Below are positions 56,008 through 64,000 of a DNA stretch of 64,000 nt, piece by piece. Both the position numbers and the translations under genes were made by a program. Origin of the DNA: Blattabacterium cuenoti (lineage in GTDB: Bacteria > Bacteroidota > Bacteroidia > Flavobacteriales > Blattabacteriaceae); assembly GCF_014251635.1 (NCBI RefSeq), contig NZ_CP059194.1, positions 248,001 to 312,000 of the forward strand, in the 5' to 3' direction. Each line of letters opens with the position of its first letter. The stretch's first letter is position 1. The notes under the pieces are model-generated. The model was not told where the DNA came from, made no database searches, and was given only the letters and a program-made list of their open reading frames with translations.

Positions 56008-57534
56008 TTATTTTTTTCCTCTTTTTTCTGGACGCATTTGTGGAAAAAATAAAACTTCTTGAATTGATTTTTTTTGAGTCAGTAACATTACTAAACGATC
56101 TATTCCAATACCAATACCTGCAGTAGGAGGCATTCCGAATTCTAAAGCACGTATAAAATCTTGATCAATAGATATCGATTCGTCTTTTGTGTTTCTATCT
56201 GAAAACTTTATTTGCTCTCGTAAACGATTAAGTTGATCGATAGGATCATTAAGTTCTGAATAAGCATTAGCAATTTCTTGCCCATTTATGATGAGTTCAA
56301 AACGTTCTGATAAATTTTCTTTATAACGATGCCTTTTGGTTAAAGGACTCATTTCTACAGGATAATCAATAATAAAAGTGGGATTTATGTAATTTTTTTC
56401 GCATTTTTCTTCAAAAATATTTTCAATTAATTTAGCTTTACTCATTTTTATATTTTCTTCTATATGCAATTTTTGACAAACTTTTCTTAACTCTTCTTTT
56501 CCCATTTCTTTTTCTTTAAGATCAAATCCGGTATATTTTTTAATAGAATCCAATATGGGGATACGAGGAAATGGAGTTTGAAAATTAATATGATTATTTT
56601 CTTTTTTTATAAATTTATTACAGATACATTTCATCAATTTTTCTGTAAAATTCATCATCCAGTAATAATCTTTATAAGCAACATAAAGTTCTAATACTGT
56701 AAATTCTGGATTATGAATACGATCCATCCCCTCATTTCTGAAATTTCTAGAGAATTCATAGACCCCGTGAAATCCACCAATAATCAGTCTTTTCAAATAA
56801 AGTTCATTAGCTATCCGTAAATACAATGGAATACCCAGTGTATTATGATACGTTTCAAAAGGACGAGCTATAGCTCCTCCAGGAATTGATTGTAGAATTG
56901 GGGTATCTACCTCTATATATCCCTTATCATCCAAAAAATTCCTTATTTTTTGAATGATACGAGTACGTTTTAAAAAAATTTCTTTTACATGATCATTCAC
57001 TATAAGATCTACATAACGCATACGATAACGTTGTTCCGTATTAGAAAAAGCATCATATATTTTTTTATTTTTATCCATTTTTACTTGTGGTAAAGGTCGG
57101 ATAGATTTGGATAATAAAGTGAATTTGTGAACATGTATGGTTATTTCATCCATTTTTGTCTTAAATAAAATCCCTTTTACTCCAATAATATCTCCTATAT
57201 CTATAAGTTTTTTTAAAAAAACATTGTAAGCTTCCCCTTTTTTTATTTGATCCGAAGATAAAAATAAATGATCCTGAGTAAAGTATATTTGCATACAACC
57301 TGTATGGTCTTTAATCTCTCCAAAAGAAGCTTTTCCTAAAATACGAAAACGCATTAACCGTCCAGCTATGCTTACAGTTTCTTTTTCCGTAAAATTTTTT
57401 CGTATATTACAAATGGTAGTAGTAACTACATATTCTTCTGATGGATAAGGATTGATTCCCAATAGTTTCAGTTGAGACAGTTTTTTTCTTCGTATAATTT
57501 GTTGTTCTGATAAATTTGTGTGTATATCCACCAT
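56008..57534 (-). CDS. lysS: Lysyl-tRNA synthetase, class II
   Basis: The 508-residue protein has an N-terminal anticodon-binding OB domain (about 50-160, with SIAGRLMRFRILGKASFGEI) and a class II catalytic core: FLDDKGYIEVDTPIL (motif 1), FRNEGMDRIHNPEFTVLELY (motif 2) and GIGIDRLVMLLT (motif 3). NGQEIANAYSELNDP is also typical. Length is normal. It charges tRNA-Lys. Divergent from lipB. Confidence 0.96.
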   Translation of the reverse strand: MVDIHTNLSEQQIIRRKKLSQLKLLGINPYPSEEYVVTTTICNIRKNFTEKETVSIAGRLMRFRILGKASFGEIKDHTGCMQIYFTQDHLFLSSDQIKKGEAYNVFLKKLIDIGDIIGVKGILFKTKMDEITIHVHKFTLLSKSIRPLPQVKMDKNKKIYDAFSNTEQRYRMRYVDLIVNDHVKEIFLKRTRIIQKIRNFLDDKGYIEVDTPILQSIPGGAIARPFETYHNTLGIPLYLRIANELYLKRLIIGGFHGVYEFSRNFRNEGMDRIHNPEFTVLELYVAYKDYYWMMNFTEKLMKCICNKFIKKENNHINFQTPFPRIPILDSIKKYTGFDLKEKEMGKEELRKVCQKLHIEENIKMSKAKLIENIFEEKCEKNYINPTFIIDYPVEMSPLTKRHRYKENLSERFELIINGQEIANAYSELNDPIDQLNRLREQIKFSDRNTKDESISIDQDFIRALEFGMPPTAGIGIGIDRLVMLLTQKKSIQEVLFFPQMRPEKRGKK

Positions 57535-57564
57535 ACGAAACGAACGAATTGAATAAAACGAAGG

Positions 57565-57572
57565 TACATTTG
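57565..57572 (+). promoter_or_regulatory. Candidate -7 promoter box for lipB
   Basis: TACATTTG fits TAnnTTTG in the 69-base lysS-lipB divergent spacer, with a predicted start site about 25 bases before the lipB ATG. A TTG at 57549-57551 lies 13 bases upstream, closer than expected. Confidence 0.4.
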
Positions 57573-57603
57573 TTTTTTTTATTATATAAATTTTTCAAAA
57601 ACT

Positions 57604-58323
57604 ATGAAAAAAAAAATACTTTTTTTCGAAGATTTAGGAAAAAAAGAATATGAAGAAACTTGGAAATATCAGAAAAAATTATTTGATGATATTATAGAAA
57701 AAAAAGTCCATAATATACCTGCTCAAGAAGCAGGATATTTGCTTTTTGTAGAGCACCCTCATGTATATACTATAGGTAAAAATGGGAAAAAAGATAAACA
57801 TTTGTTGGTTTCGTCAGATTTTTTAAAAAAAATAAATGTTTCTTTTTCTCAAACAGATAGAGGAGGGGATATCACTTACCATGGTCCTGGACAATTGATA
57901 GTATATCCCATTTTAAATATGGATTATTTTTTTACGGATATTCATAAATATCTTCGTCTTTTAGAAGAAGTGATTATCCATTTTCTATGGAAAAATTATG
58001 AAATCAAGGGAGAACGAAAAAAAGGAAAAACAGGGGTTTGGTTGAATGTAAAAAATGGAAAATCGAGAAAAATATGTGCAATAGGAATTAGAATGAGTCG
58101 TTGGGTAACCATGCATGGATTTGCTTTAAATGTAAATACAGATTTGCAGTATTTCAATCATATTATTCCTTGTGGAATTTATAATCAAGAAGTGACTTCT
58201 TTAAAAAAAGAATTAAAAAAGAATGAGATTTCTTTTCAAGAGGTGAAACGTATGGTAAAAAAATCTTTTCAAGAAATTTTTGATGTAAAATTCATCAACA
58301 TGCCCAAAAAATTGGATTTTTAG
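57604..58323 (+). CDS. lipB: Octanoyl-[acyl-carrier-protein]:protein N-octanoyltransferase
   Basis: LipB moves octanoyl groups from acyl carrier protein to lipoyl domains, the first step of lipoate synthesis. The 239-residue protein has DRGGDITYHGPGQLIVYP (around residue 79), KICAIGIRMSRWVTMHGFALNV with the catalytic lysine, and IIPCGI with the catalytic cysteine. Length is normal. It depends on carrier protein activated by the phosphopantetheinyl transferase and on fatty acid synthesis. Four bases separate it from convergent mtaB. Confidence 0.95.
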   Translation: MKKKILFFEDLGKKEYEETWKYQKKLFDDIIEKKVHNIPAQEAGYLLFVEHPHVYTIGKNGKKDKHLLVSSDFLKKINVSFSQTDRGGDITYHGPGQLIVYPILNMDYFFTDIHKYLRLLEEVIIHFLWKNYEIKGERKKGKTGVWLNVKNGKSRKICAIGIRMSRWVTMHGFALNVNTDLQYFNHIIPCGIYNQEVTSLKKELKKNEISFQEVKRMVKKSFQEIFDVKFINMPKKLDF

Positions 58324-58327
58324 ATTT

Positions 58328-59653
58328 TTAATTTATTGGTTCGGCTATCATAATTCCATCCTTATCTACTTTTTTCATTAATACATCTTGTAATGTATTT
58401 TCATATATAGAAGAATTGTATGAGTTTAATGGGATCTTAGTTCGAATATAATTTTCTGTATATCCATACAAATATTCTTTATTGTGAGAATTTTTTTCGA
58501 ATAATACAGTTTTTTTAGTGGAAATTTGCTTTTTACAAAAAAATCTATATTTTTTGTTTGAAAGAACTCTCAAAACTTGATTTCGTTTCCATTGTATTTT
58601 TTTAGATACATTTTTCTGTATCGTACTGGATTTCGTATTTGGTCTAGTAGAATAGGTAAATATGTGTAAAGATGAAATTTCTAATTCATTCAAAAAATGA
58701 TAAGTTTCCAAAAAATGTTTATGTGTTTCTCCAGGAAAACCAACAATAAGATCTGAACCTATATAAGCATCTGGCATTAAATATCGAATTTTTTTTACTT
58801 TTTCTTGATAAAGTTCTCGTCTATAACGTCTATGCATTTTTACCAAAATATCATTGCTTCCAGACTGTAAAGGTATATGAAAATGAGGTACAAAATGTTT
58901 ACTTTTAGACAAAAATTCAATACATTCATTTTTTAACAAATTAGGCTCTATAGAGGATAAACGTATTCTTCCTTTTTCTTGTATTTGATCTATAGCTTGT
59001 ATTAAATCAAAAAATGTATATAACCGTTGATTTTCTCCGTATATATTTTTTCCATAGTCGCCTATATTTACGCCTGTTAACACTATCTCTTTGACCCCTT
59101 TATTAAAAAGAAATCTAATATTTTTCAATATATTTTCCATACTCTCAGAACGAGAGGCCCCTCTTGATATAGGAATGATGCAATAACTGCACTTATAATC
59201 ACATCCATCCTGTATTTTTAAAAAGGAACGAGTTCTATCTCCAACGGAAAACGATGGAAAATAAGTTTTTTTTGAAATAATCTTTGCATAGTATTTTTTT
59301 TTCAAAAACCATTTTCTATTAACATAATCTATGATTTTAAATTTTTCTTCATAACCTAAAACGAGATCCACTCCAATAATAGAAGACACAACTTCAGGAT
59401 TTAATTGAGCATAACATCCTATTACTATAATAAAAGCCTTTAAATTTAGATTTCTAGCAGAACGTATAATATGCTTAAATTCAATTTCTGCATTTTTTGT
59501 CACAGAACAACTATTGATCACATAAATATCTGCATAACTCTTGAAAGGAACATGGTGATAATATAAGTTAGAAAACTTTCTTGCTATGGTTGAGGTCTCT
59601 GCGTAATTTAGTTTACACCCCATGGTATAAAATGCTACTTTTTTTTTCAACAT
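58328..59653 (-). CDS. mtaB: tRNA t6A37 methylthiotransferase MtaB
   Basis: A radical-SAM methylthiotransferase that would convert t6A37 to ms2t6A37. The 441-residue protein has three cysteines for the auxiliary cluster in the N-terminal domain (C13, C49 and C80) and the radical-SAM triad C151-x3-C155-x2-C158 in DGCDYKCSYCIIP, then LTGVNIGDYG, SSIEPNL and HIPLQSGSNDILVKMHR. TMGCKLN at the start separates MtaB from MiaB (which I recall has TxGCxMN). A TRAM-like C-terminal domain follows. Upstream gene is the peroxiredoxin. Confidence 0.88.
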   Translation of the reverse strand: MLKKKVAFYTMGCKLNYAETSTIARKFSNLYYHHVPFKSYADIYVINSCSVTKNAEIEFKHIIRSARNLNLKAFIIVIGCYAQLNPEVVSSIIGVDLVLGYEEKFKIIDYVNRKWFLKKKYYAKIISKKTYFPSFSVGDRTRSFLKIQDGCDYKCSYCIIPISRGASRSESMENILKNIRFLFNKGVKEIVLTGVNIGDYGKNIYGENQRLYTFFDLIQAIDQIQEKGRIRLSSIEPNLLKNECIEFLSKSKHFVPHFHIPLQSGSNDILVKMHRRYRRELYQEKVKKIRYLMPDAYIGSDLIVGFPGETHKHFLETYHFLNELEISSLHIFTYSTRPNTKSSTIQKNVSKKIQWKRNQVLRVLSNKKYRFFCKKQISTKKTVLFEKNSHNKEYLYGYTENYIRTKIPLNSYNSSIYENTLQDVLMKKVDKDGIMIAEPIN

Positions 59654-59734
59654 TTTTTTATTTTAATCTAAACTATATGATCTATGCTGTTTCTGTCGTG
59701 GATCTGTATAATCTCTATTTTTCCTAAACTTAAA

Positions 59735-60382
59735 CTAAGATGAAAAATAATCTTCAATTCCGCTATGGCTAGCTTTTATCGCTTTTTTTCCTTTTGTCCA
59801 ATTTGCGGGACATACTTCTCCGCTTTTTTCGTAATATTGAAGAGCATCTATCATACGAATAGCTTCATTTACATTTCTACCTAAAGGAAAATCATTAATT
59901 AAAATATGTCTTACGATCCCTTCTTTATCTATTAAAAATAATCCTCTATAAGCAATTAGTTCTCCCGTCGCTTTCAATCCTTCATTATTGCAAATCCAGT
60001 TTCCAGACAACACTCCATAATTATGAGATATGGTCTTATTGATATCAGAAACAATAGGATAAGTAACTCCATGTATTCCCCCTTTTTCTTTTGGCATCTG
60101 CAACCAAGCCCAATGAGATTGTTCTGTATCCGTAGAGACCGCAATAATTTGTACATTTCTCATTTCAAAATCCTGAATTTTTTCTTGAAATGCATATATT
60201 TCTGTAGGACAGACAAAAGTAAAATCTTTAGGATAAAAGAAAAGCAAAACATATTTTCTTCCTTTAAATTGTTCTAAAGTAAAATATTGGACAATTTCTT
60301 TCCCATTTAAGACCGCACTAGCCGTAAAGTTAGGCGCTTTTTTTGAAATTAATGTATTCATTTTTTGCGTGTTTATATGCAC
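59735..60382 (-). CDS. 2-Cys peroxiredoxin (AhpC/Prx1 type)
   Basis: A thiol peroxidase removing hydrogen peroxide and organic hydroperoxides. The 215-residue protein has the peroxidatic cysteine C58 in DFTFVCPTE and the resolving cysteine C191 in GEVCPANW, with WAWLQMPKEKGG between. Length fits typical 2-Cys enzymes. The start may instead be the ATG at 60361 (residue 8). No reductase partner is in the window. Located between dnaG and mtaB on the same strand. Confidence 0.94.
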   Translation of the reverse strand: MHINTQKMNTLISKKAPNFTASAVLNGKEIVQYFTLEQFKGRKYVLLFFYPKDFTFVCPTEIYAFQEKIQDFEMRNVQIIAVSTDTEQSHWAWLQMPKEKGGIHGVTYPIVSDINKTISHNYGVLSGNWICNNEGLKATGELIAYRGLFLIDKEGIVRHILINDFPLGRNVNEAIRMIDALQYYEKSGEVCPANWTKGKKAIKASHSGIEDYFSS

Positions 60383-60430
60383 GAATTTACCAAAACTTAA
60401 AAGAAGAAAAAAATAATTATTATAAAAAAA

Positions 60431-62272
60431 TTACACATATCTATGTAACTTTTTATGAAGTTCATTTTTTATATTTGTTAAATGCATAATTTTTTTTATA
60501 AAAGCTTTTCTATTCTTATCTTTTTCAAGATAATTCTGATAATGTATGATTTCTTTTTGAATCAATTTAGAAATACATAAAGATTGATATCTTAATAAAA
60601 GATCGCTAATATATTGATTTATGTGATCCTCTTGAGAAGAAACTTGTATTCCTTTTCTATCCCATTTAGATAATGAATAATATTTTATATTTTTTTTATA
60701 AAAAAAATTTGAGGCATCTTTTTTTTTCTTTTGTAAACAAATTTTATCAAATATTTCCTGATTCTTTTTCAAAGAAAAACGTAAATTTCCGCATTTAAAA
60801 ATACGTAATATTTCTTCTAAAACCGTGGTCTTGTATTCTTTTTTTTTTATAATTTTATTTCCATGATTTAAAATCAATTGGATCAATTGATCTTCAATAA
60901 TGAGAATAGTGTTTCTTTTTTTTGAAAAAAACGGGGGATATCTCTTAACTGTACTAAGTTTTTGTGCTTTTTTTTCGTGTATTCTTGTCAATTCAGAAAT
61001 CAAAACTTCTTGACGAATGTTGAGCACTTTGGAAGCTTCTTGCAGGTATAATTCCTTTTGAATTACATTGTATATTTTTGAAATACTATTCAAAATATTT
61101 TTAACTAAAAATGATTTTTTGATGGGGTCATCTTTATGGAATTTTTCATATATTTTTTGTTTAAAGGAAACAAAATTGTAACTATTTCTTGCAATAAAAT
61201 CTCTGAGTTGAGAAAAAGAATATTTTTTGGATATAAAATCTGGATCTTCTCCATTAGAAATAAATAATACACGTAAATTCATTTCTCGTTCTAACATCAT
61301 ATTAATTACTCTTAAAGAGGCTTTAATTCCAGAACGATCTCCATCATAAAAAAGAACAATATTTGTTGTAAATTTTTTAATCAATAGGACTTGATCCACG
61401 GTGAGTGAAATCCCCGAAGAAGAAACTACATTTTTTATACCAGATTGATGTAAAGAAATAACATCTGTATATCCTTCCACTAAATAACAAAAATTTTCTT
61501 TTATAATGTTTGTTTTAGCTTGAAACAAGCCATATAAAATTTTACTTTTTTTAAAGATATTACTTTCTGATGAATTGATGTATTTAGTGGAGTATCTATA
61601 ATCAATATTTCTACCTCCAAAACCGATAACCTTTCCTGATAAATTATGTATTGGAAACATCACACGTTTACGGAAACAATCAAAAAAATGATTGTATTTT
61701 CTAAAAACAGAAACCCCAGATTTTTTTATATCTTGTATTTTAAATCCATTTTTTAATGCTGTTTTCGTAAGTATATTCCAAGAAATAGGAGCATAGCCTA
61801 ATTCAAATTTATGAATTATTTTTATGTCAAAACCTCTTTTTTGAATTAAATAATTTAATCCATTTTTCTGTCCTTCTTGGGTAGAATGTAATTGGTAAAT
61901 AAAAAAACGTTTTGCATAATCTTGTATCAAGTATAATTTTTCGTATTCTTCTTCCTCTTTTTTATGTTTTTGATCTATATCTAGATGATTAATCTTGATA
62001 TCATATTTCTTAGCAAGAAAACGTAATGATTCCTCATAAGTGAAATGTTCATGTTCCATAAGAAAAGTAATAATATTCCCTCCTTTTCCAGAACTAAAAT
62101 CTTTCCATATTTTTTTTGTAGGAGAAACTATAAGAGAAGGTGTTTTTTCATTAGAAAAAGGGCTTAGTCCTCTATAATTCAACCCACTTTTTTTTAATCC
62201 TACAAAATCTCCAATAACATCTTCTATACAAGAAACGGAAAGTATTTTTTTTATAGTTTCTTTAGAAATCAT
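60431..62272 (-). CDS. dnaG: DNA primase lacking N-terminal zinc ligands
   Basis: DnaG makes RNA primers for replication. The 613-residue protein has an N-terminal domain that aligns with the zinc-binding region, but the four ligands are replaced: S37 and S40 in GLSPFSNEKTPS where CPFH is expected, and D58 and S61 in WKDFSSGKGGN where CxxC is expected. The TOPRIM core is intact, with VEGYTDVISLHQ, SSSGISLTVDQ and FYDGDRSGIKA. The C-terminal helicase-binding region is present. I recall the same loss in other flavobacteria, so it is probably ancestral. Nine bases separate it from rpe. Confidence 0.93.
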   Translation of the reverse strand: MISKETIKKILSVSCIEDVIGDFVGLKKSGLNYRGLSPFSNEKTPSLIVSPTKKIWKDFSSGKGGNIITFLMEHEHFTYEESLRFLAKKYDIKINHLDIDQKHKKEEEEYEKLYLIQDYAKRFFIYQLHSTQEGQKNGLNYLIQKRGFDIKIIHKFELGYAPISWNILTKTALKNGFKIQDIKKSGVSVFRKYNHFFDCFRKRVMFPIHNLSGKVIGFGGRNIDYRYSTKYINSSESNIFKKSKILYGLFQAKTNIIKENFCYLVEGYTDVISLHQSGIKNVVSSSGISLTVDQVLLIKKFTTNIVLFYDGDRSGIKASLRVINMMLEREMNLRVLFISNGEDPDFISKKYSFSQLRDFIARNSYNFVSFKQKIYEKFHKDDPIKKSFLVKNILNSISKIYNVIQKELYLQEASKVLNIRQEVLISELTRIHEKKAQKLSTVKRYPPFFSKKRNTILIIEDQLIQLILNHGNKIIKKKEYKTTVLEEILRIFKCGNLRFSLKKNQEIFDKICLQKKKKDASNFFYKKNIKYYSLSKWDRKGIQVSSQEDHINQYISDLLLRYQSLCISKLIQKEIIHYQNYLEKDKNRKAFIKKIMHLTNIKNELHKKLHRYV

Positions 62273-62280
62273 AATAATGT

Positions 62281-62934
62281 TTAATTTCCTAATTTCATTC
62301 TACGAATAATTTTTTGTGGATTAGAATCAGAGAAAATAGTAGTTCCTGCCACTAATATATCTGCTCCATTTTTGAATAATAAAGAAGAATTTTCTAAATT
62401 TACACCTCCATCTACTTCTATAAGAGCAGAAGAATCTTTTTTTAATATTAAATCCTTAGTATCTTCTAATTTTTGATATGTTTGAGGAATGAATTTTTGT
62501 CCACTATAACCAGGATTAACACTCATCAATAAAACAAAATCTATATCTTTAATAATGTCTTGTAAAAGAAAAACTGGAGTATGTGGATTCACAGCCACTC
62601 CCACCTTCATCCCATTTTCTTTAATATCATAAATTGTTCGGTTTAAATGAATACAAGCTTCATAATGAATATGTAAATGATCGGCTCCGCAAGCTTTCAA
62701 CTGTTCAACATAGCGTTCTGGTTGTAATATCATTAAATGTACATCCATAGGCTTATGGGCATATTTTTTTACATATTTACTAAACAAGAATCCAAAAGAA
62801 ATATTAGAAACGAAAGAGGAATCCATTATGTCAATATGTAACCAATCTGCCTCACTTTTATTCAGCATTTCTATATCACGATACAAAAAAGCTAAATTTG
62901 CTGAAAGTAAGGATGGAGCTATAATTTTTTTCAT
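62281..62934 (-). CDS. rpe: Ribulose-phosphate 3-epimerase
   Basis: Rpe interconverts ribulose 5-phosphate and xylulose 5-phosphate, supplying a substrate for the transketolase encoded at 3950-5806. The 217-residue TIM-barrel protein shows IAPSLLSAN, metal ligands in WLHIDIMD and VHLMI, MSVNPGYSGQKF, and the catalytic aspartate and phosphate loop in EVDGGVN and AGTTIF. Length is normal. It lies between fabI and dnaG on the minus strand. Confidence 0.96.
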   Translation of the reverse strand: MKKIIAPSLLSANLAFLYRDIEMLNKSEADWLHIDIMDSSFVSNISFGFLFSKYVKKYAHKPMDVHLMILQPERYVEQLKACGADHLHIHYEACIHLNRTIYDIKENGMKVGVAVNPHTPVFLLQDIIKDIDFVLLMSVNPGYSGQKFIPQTYQKLEDTKDLILKKDSSALIEVDGGVNLENSSLLFKNGADILVAGTTIFSDSNPQKIIRRMKLGN

Positions 62935-62982
62935 ATTTTTTAATAATTAAGAGTTACTTAAAATTTATAGGATATTTAATTT

Positions 62983-63783
62983 TTATGAAATCATAGCTTC
63001 ATTAATTCCAGTATGAGAAAAACCTCCATCATGATATAAATTTTGCATCGTTACTTTTCTTGTTAAATCTGAAAAAAGTGTAATTATATAGTTAGCGCAA
63101 TCTTGTGCAGAAGCGTTTCCTAACGGAGATATTTTTTCAGATAACATGAAAAGTTGATTAAACCCTTTAATGGCTTTCGCTGATCGTGTTATACTAGGAG
63201 ACTGTGATACAGTATTCACCCTTACTTTTTCTTTGATTCCCCAATAATAGCCAAAATTACGTGTAATACTTTCTAAATAGGATTTATAATCTGACATATC
63301 TCCATAATGAGGAAAACTACGCTGAGAAGCAATATATGTTATAGCCACAATAGAACCCCATTTATTCATCGCTTTTTTATTCCAAGCTGTTTGCATAATC
63401 TTATGATAAGATACAGCAGAGATTTCCCATCCTTTTCTTAAAAATTCATAATTTAAAGAAGGATAAGTTAAACCCTTTCGTATATTTATAGACATAGCTA
63501 TGGAATGCAATAAAAAATCTATTTTTCCTCCAAAATAATCTAATGTTTTTTCAAATAAAATATTCAGATCTGGAATGGAAGTAGCATCTGCTGGAATCAC
63601 CATAGATTTTGTTTTATGAGATAATTCATAAATTTTACCTATTCTTAAAGAAGCTGGTGTATTGGTTAATACAAAAGATGCTTTTTCTTCATAAGCCCGT
63701 TCTGCTACCTTCCAAGCAATAGAATTTTCATCCAAGGCTCCAAATATAATTCCTTTTTTTCCTTTCAATAAATTGTAAGACAT
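62983..63783 (-). CDS. fabI: Enoyl-[acyl-carrier-protein] reductase FabI
   Basis: FabI is the NADH-dependent last reduction of the fatty acid elongation cycle. The 266-residue short-chain dehydrogenase-like protein begins LLKGKKGIIFGALDENSIAWKVAE, has LHSIAMS, the catalytic tyrosine/lysine region in MSDYKSYLESITRNFGYYWG, and VRVNTVSQSP. Details such as ALDENSIAW are the Bacteroidetes form. It follows metK by 26 bases on the same strand. Confidence 0.95.
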   Translation of the reverse strand: MSYNLLKGKKGIIFGALDENSIAWKVAERAYEEKASFVLTNTPASLRIGKIYELSHKTKSMVIPADATSIPDLNILFEKTLDYFGGKIDFLLHSIAMSINIRKGLTYPSLNYEFLRKGWEISAVSYHKIMQTAWNKKAMNKWGSIVAITYIASQRSFPHYGDMSDYKSYLESITRNFGYYWGIKEKVRVNTVSQSPSITRSAKAIKGFNQLFMLSEKISPLGNASAQDCANYIITLFSDLTRKVTMQNLYHDGGFSHTGINEAMIS

Positions 63784-63809
63784 AGTTAAAATATTGAACT
63801 AAAAAATAC

Positions 63810-64000
63810 CTATTTATTGTAAAATATATCCTTTATAACGGATAAATAGTCCAACTTTTCCCATGTGAAAAGTTCTACTTCTTGTTTTTTTTGATTCCCT
63901 TCTATATCCAAAAAAGACTTATACACTTTTTTAGGAGTTTTTCCCATATGTCCATAGACAGATGTTTCCTCATATATTGGCTGACGCAATTTTAATCTTT
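63810..64000 (-). CDS. metK: S-adenosylmethionine synthetase, C-terminal end (partial)
   Basis: The last 62 codons are in the window, ending with TAG at 63810-63812 on the minus strand. They read LRQPIYEETSVYGHMGKTP near the window edge and end with FTWEKLDYLSVI, the standard MetK C-terminus. MetK makes S-adenosylmethionine, the donor for the methyltransferases encoded here (rsmH, rsmG, trmD, rlmB). The start lies beyond the window. Confidence 0.92.
   Translation of the reverse strand, partial: RLKLRQPIYEETSVYGHMGKTPKKVYKSFLDIEGNQKKQEVELFTWEKLDYLSVIKDIFYNK

Noticed and set aside
1..64000. CRISPR arrays, insertion sequences, toxin-antitoxin, secretion or defence islands
   Set aside because: No repeat-spacer pattern, transposase, integrase or related gene was found; the whole window reads as housekeeping and symbiosis-related genes.

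Overview
The window looks like part of the reduced, very AT-rich chromosome of a flavobacterial insect endosymbiont, most likely Blattabacterium (cockroach symbiont). I infer this from the strong A/T bias, poly-A and poly-T tracts in almost every gene, very short gene spacing, a Flavobacteriales-type gene set (two-subunit transketolase, mevalonate decarboxylase, flavobacterial forms of Tgt, Mrp and DnaG, Pit transporter with a PhoU-like tail), and retained synthesis of essential amino acids and cell wall in a small genome. No search could be run, so the genus is an inference. Shine-Dalgarno sites are not evident, as expected for Bacteroidetes. Several genes must start at TTG, and a handful of intergenic sites match the Bacteroidetes -7 promoter motif TAnnTTTG.

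Layout. Positions 1-5806: end of a malic enzyme gene, then minus-strand murI, a small membrane protein, rpsT and tRNA-Glu; a C40 peptidase on the plus strand; then a minus-strand operon tktA-tktB-mazG-like-aroA, linking erythrose 4-phosphate supply to the shikimate pathway. Positions 5886-15304: smpB, an OmpA-like porin, tatC, ychF, an M42 peptidase, dapF, an HtrA protease, and tgt-lptG. Positions 15370-31194: a division and cell wall (dcw) cluster rsmH-ftsL-ftsI-murE-mraY-murD-ftsW-murG-murC-ftsQ-ftsA-ftsZ followed by hisS. Positions 31189-46405: pnuC with a phosphopantetheinyl transferase, mrp, a degenerate purine nucleoside phosphorylase homologue, murB, ytxH, a holin-like protein, a SpoU methyltransferase, pheS, cvpA, a LuxE-like protein, pit, ruvA, der, trmD and argH. 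Positions 46456-64000: gyrB, uppP, truB, rpsP, tRNA-Gln, a dicarboxylate symporter, mvaD, tRNA-His, an aminotransferase, rsmG, an amidohydrolase, lysS, lipB, mtaB, a peroxiredoxin, dnaG, rpe, fabI and the end of metK. No gene-free stretch exceeds 300 bases.

The genes together serve peptidoglycan synthesis (murI, dapF, murB-G, mraY, uppP, ftsI/ftsW), division, translation and tRNA modification, amino acid provision to the host (aroA, dapF, argH, aminotransferase), and lipid and cofactor chemistry (fabI, lipB, phosphopantetheinyl transferase, mvaD). I see no mobile element, CRISPR array, phage or toxin system.

The most striking signal is that two essential genes in the same operon, murD and murG, are each broken by an identical defect: a run of nine A where ten are needed to stay in frame. 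Transcriptional slippage at poly-A could rescue both. Secondary signals are metal-ligand loss in DnaG, Tgt and Mrp, active-site loss in the purine nucleoside phosphorylase homologue, pervasive overlap of convergent gene ends, and a terminator shared by two genes and lying partly inside tatC.
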